Shown: piece after piece, positions 30,868 to 30,988 of the stretch
Layout: each line of letters starts with the position of its first letter
How positions within the stretch are numbered: position 1 is the stretch's first letter
Assembly (NCBI GenBank): GCA_900540855.1
Contig: UQHK01000024.1
Location: forward strand, 1 to 30,988
Reading direction: 5' to 3'
From: an uncultured Collinsella sp.
GTDB lineage: Bacteria > Actinomycetota > Coriobacteriia > Coriobacteriales > Coriobacteriaceae
DNA length: 30,988 bases
Position numbers and translations under genes: made by a program
Notes under the pieces: generated by a model
What the model was told of the DNA's origin: nothing
What the model saw: only the letters and a program-made list of their open reading frames with translations
Databases searched by the model: none

Positions 30868-30902
30868 TCGCAGAATGAGAGTGGATAGTCTGCCGTTTAT
30901 AA

Positions 30903-30970
30903 GTAGTTGTTGGGGACGTTCTTGTTGTTTGATTAGTCGTTTAAGAACGTCCATTACAGTCGAAATTGTC
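30903..30970. repeat. Right copy of inverted window-end repeat
   Basis: GGACGTTCTT (30914-30923) pairs perfectly with AAGAACGTCC (30943-30952), and 30934-30970 is identical to the complement of bases 1-37. The loop is 3 bases longer than in the left copy. GTTGGGGAC at its left edge also resembles the GGGGAC start of the GGGACAG hairpins. Confidence 0.85.
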
Positions 30971-30988
30971 AGCCCGGGACCGTCTCGG

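Noticed and set aside
1..30970. The whole window as a transposon bounded by terminal inverted repeats
   Set aside because: The interior is mostly core metabolic genes with no transposase, recombinase or cargo-like layout, and each end is a small hairpin repeat. Dispersed repeats in opposite orientation explain it better.

Overview
The window is GC-rich bacterial chromosome. My best guess is a Collinsella-like member of the Coriobacteriia, an anaerobic gut actinobacterium. The reasons are a class II galT, an A-type flavo-diiron protein, two seven-transmembrane LuxR regulators of a kind common in Coriobacteriia, purine-rich ribosome binding sites and GAC/AAG/GCC-rich codon use in likely highly expressed genes. 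This placement comes from recognising protein families, not from a database search. I see no rRNA, tRNA, CRISPR array, prophage or transposase gene.

Layout. 157-4351: galactose block, galK-galT on the minus strand with overlapping ends, divergent from a LacI/GalR-type repressor, with three matching operator-like sites between them. 4481-5641: flavo-diiron protein. 5708-7704: DeoR regulator divergent from a class II aldolase. 8027-9645: AraC regulator and HAD phosphatase. 9646-10133: debris-like interval with one possible small gene. 10134-11120: a NUDIX hydrolase fused to a Vsr-type endonuclease. 11269-14245: BceAB-like ABC transporter. 14575-23419: agmatine/putrescine region: 7TM-LuxR regulator, putrescine carbamoyltransferase, antiporter, agmatine deiminase, second antiporter paralogue, small divergent gene, second 7TM-LuxR regulator. 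23735-26836: YtcJ-type amidohydrolase and MATE exporter. 27088-28257: AAA+/DUF4143 ATPase preceded by four 23-bp direct repeats. 28632-29282: GNAT acetyltransferase. 29624-30655: DAHP synthase, the first step of aromatic amino acid synthesis.

How the genes fit together. The agmatine region converts imported agmatine to N-carbamoylputrescine, then to putrescine plus carbamoyl phosphate, and exports putrescine. The carbamate kinase that normally completes the pathway is not in the window. The first LuxR regulator sits where the membrane-bound AguR sits in lactic acid bacteria. An 18-bp motif is shared by the aguR/ptcA interval and the region ahead of the amidohydrolase.

The most unusual content is between genes. 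Seven hairpins of unrelated stem sequence carry the same GGGACAG core in or across the loop, almost all at gene 3' ends. A roughly 300-bp cassette (terminator, 119-bp palindrome, second terminator, GGGACAG hairpin) occurs twice, 14 kb apart. Several other long nested palindromes surround terminators. The two ends of the window carry a 65-68-bp hairpin repeat in opposite orientation, with 37 bp identical.
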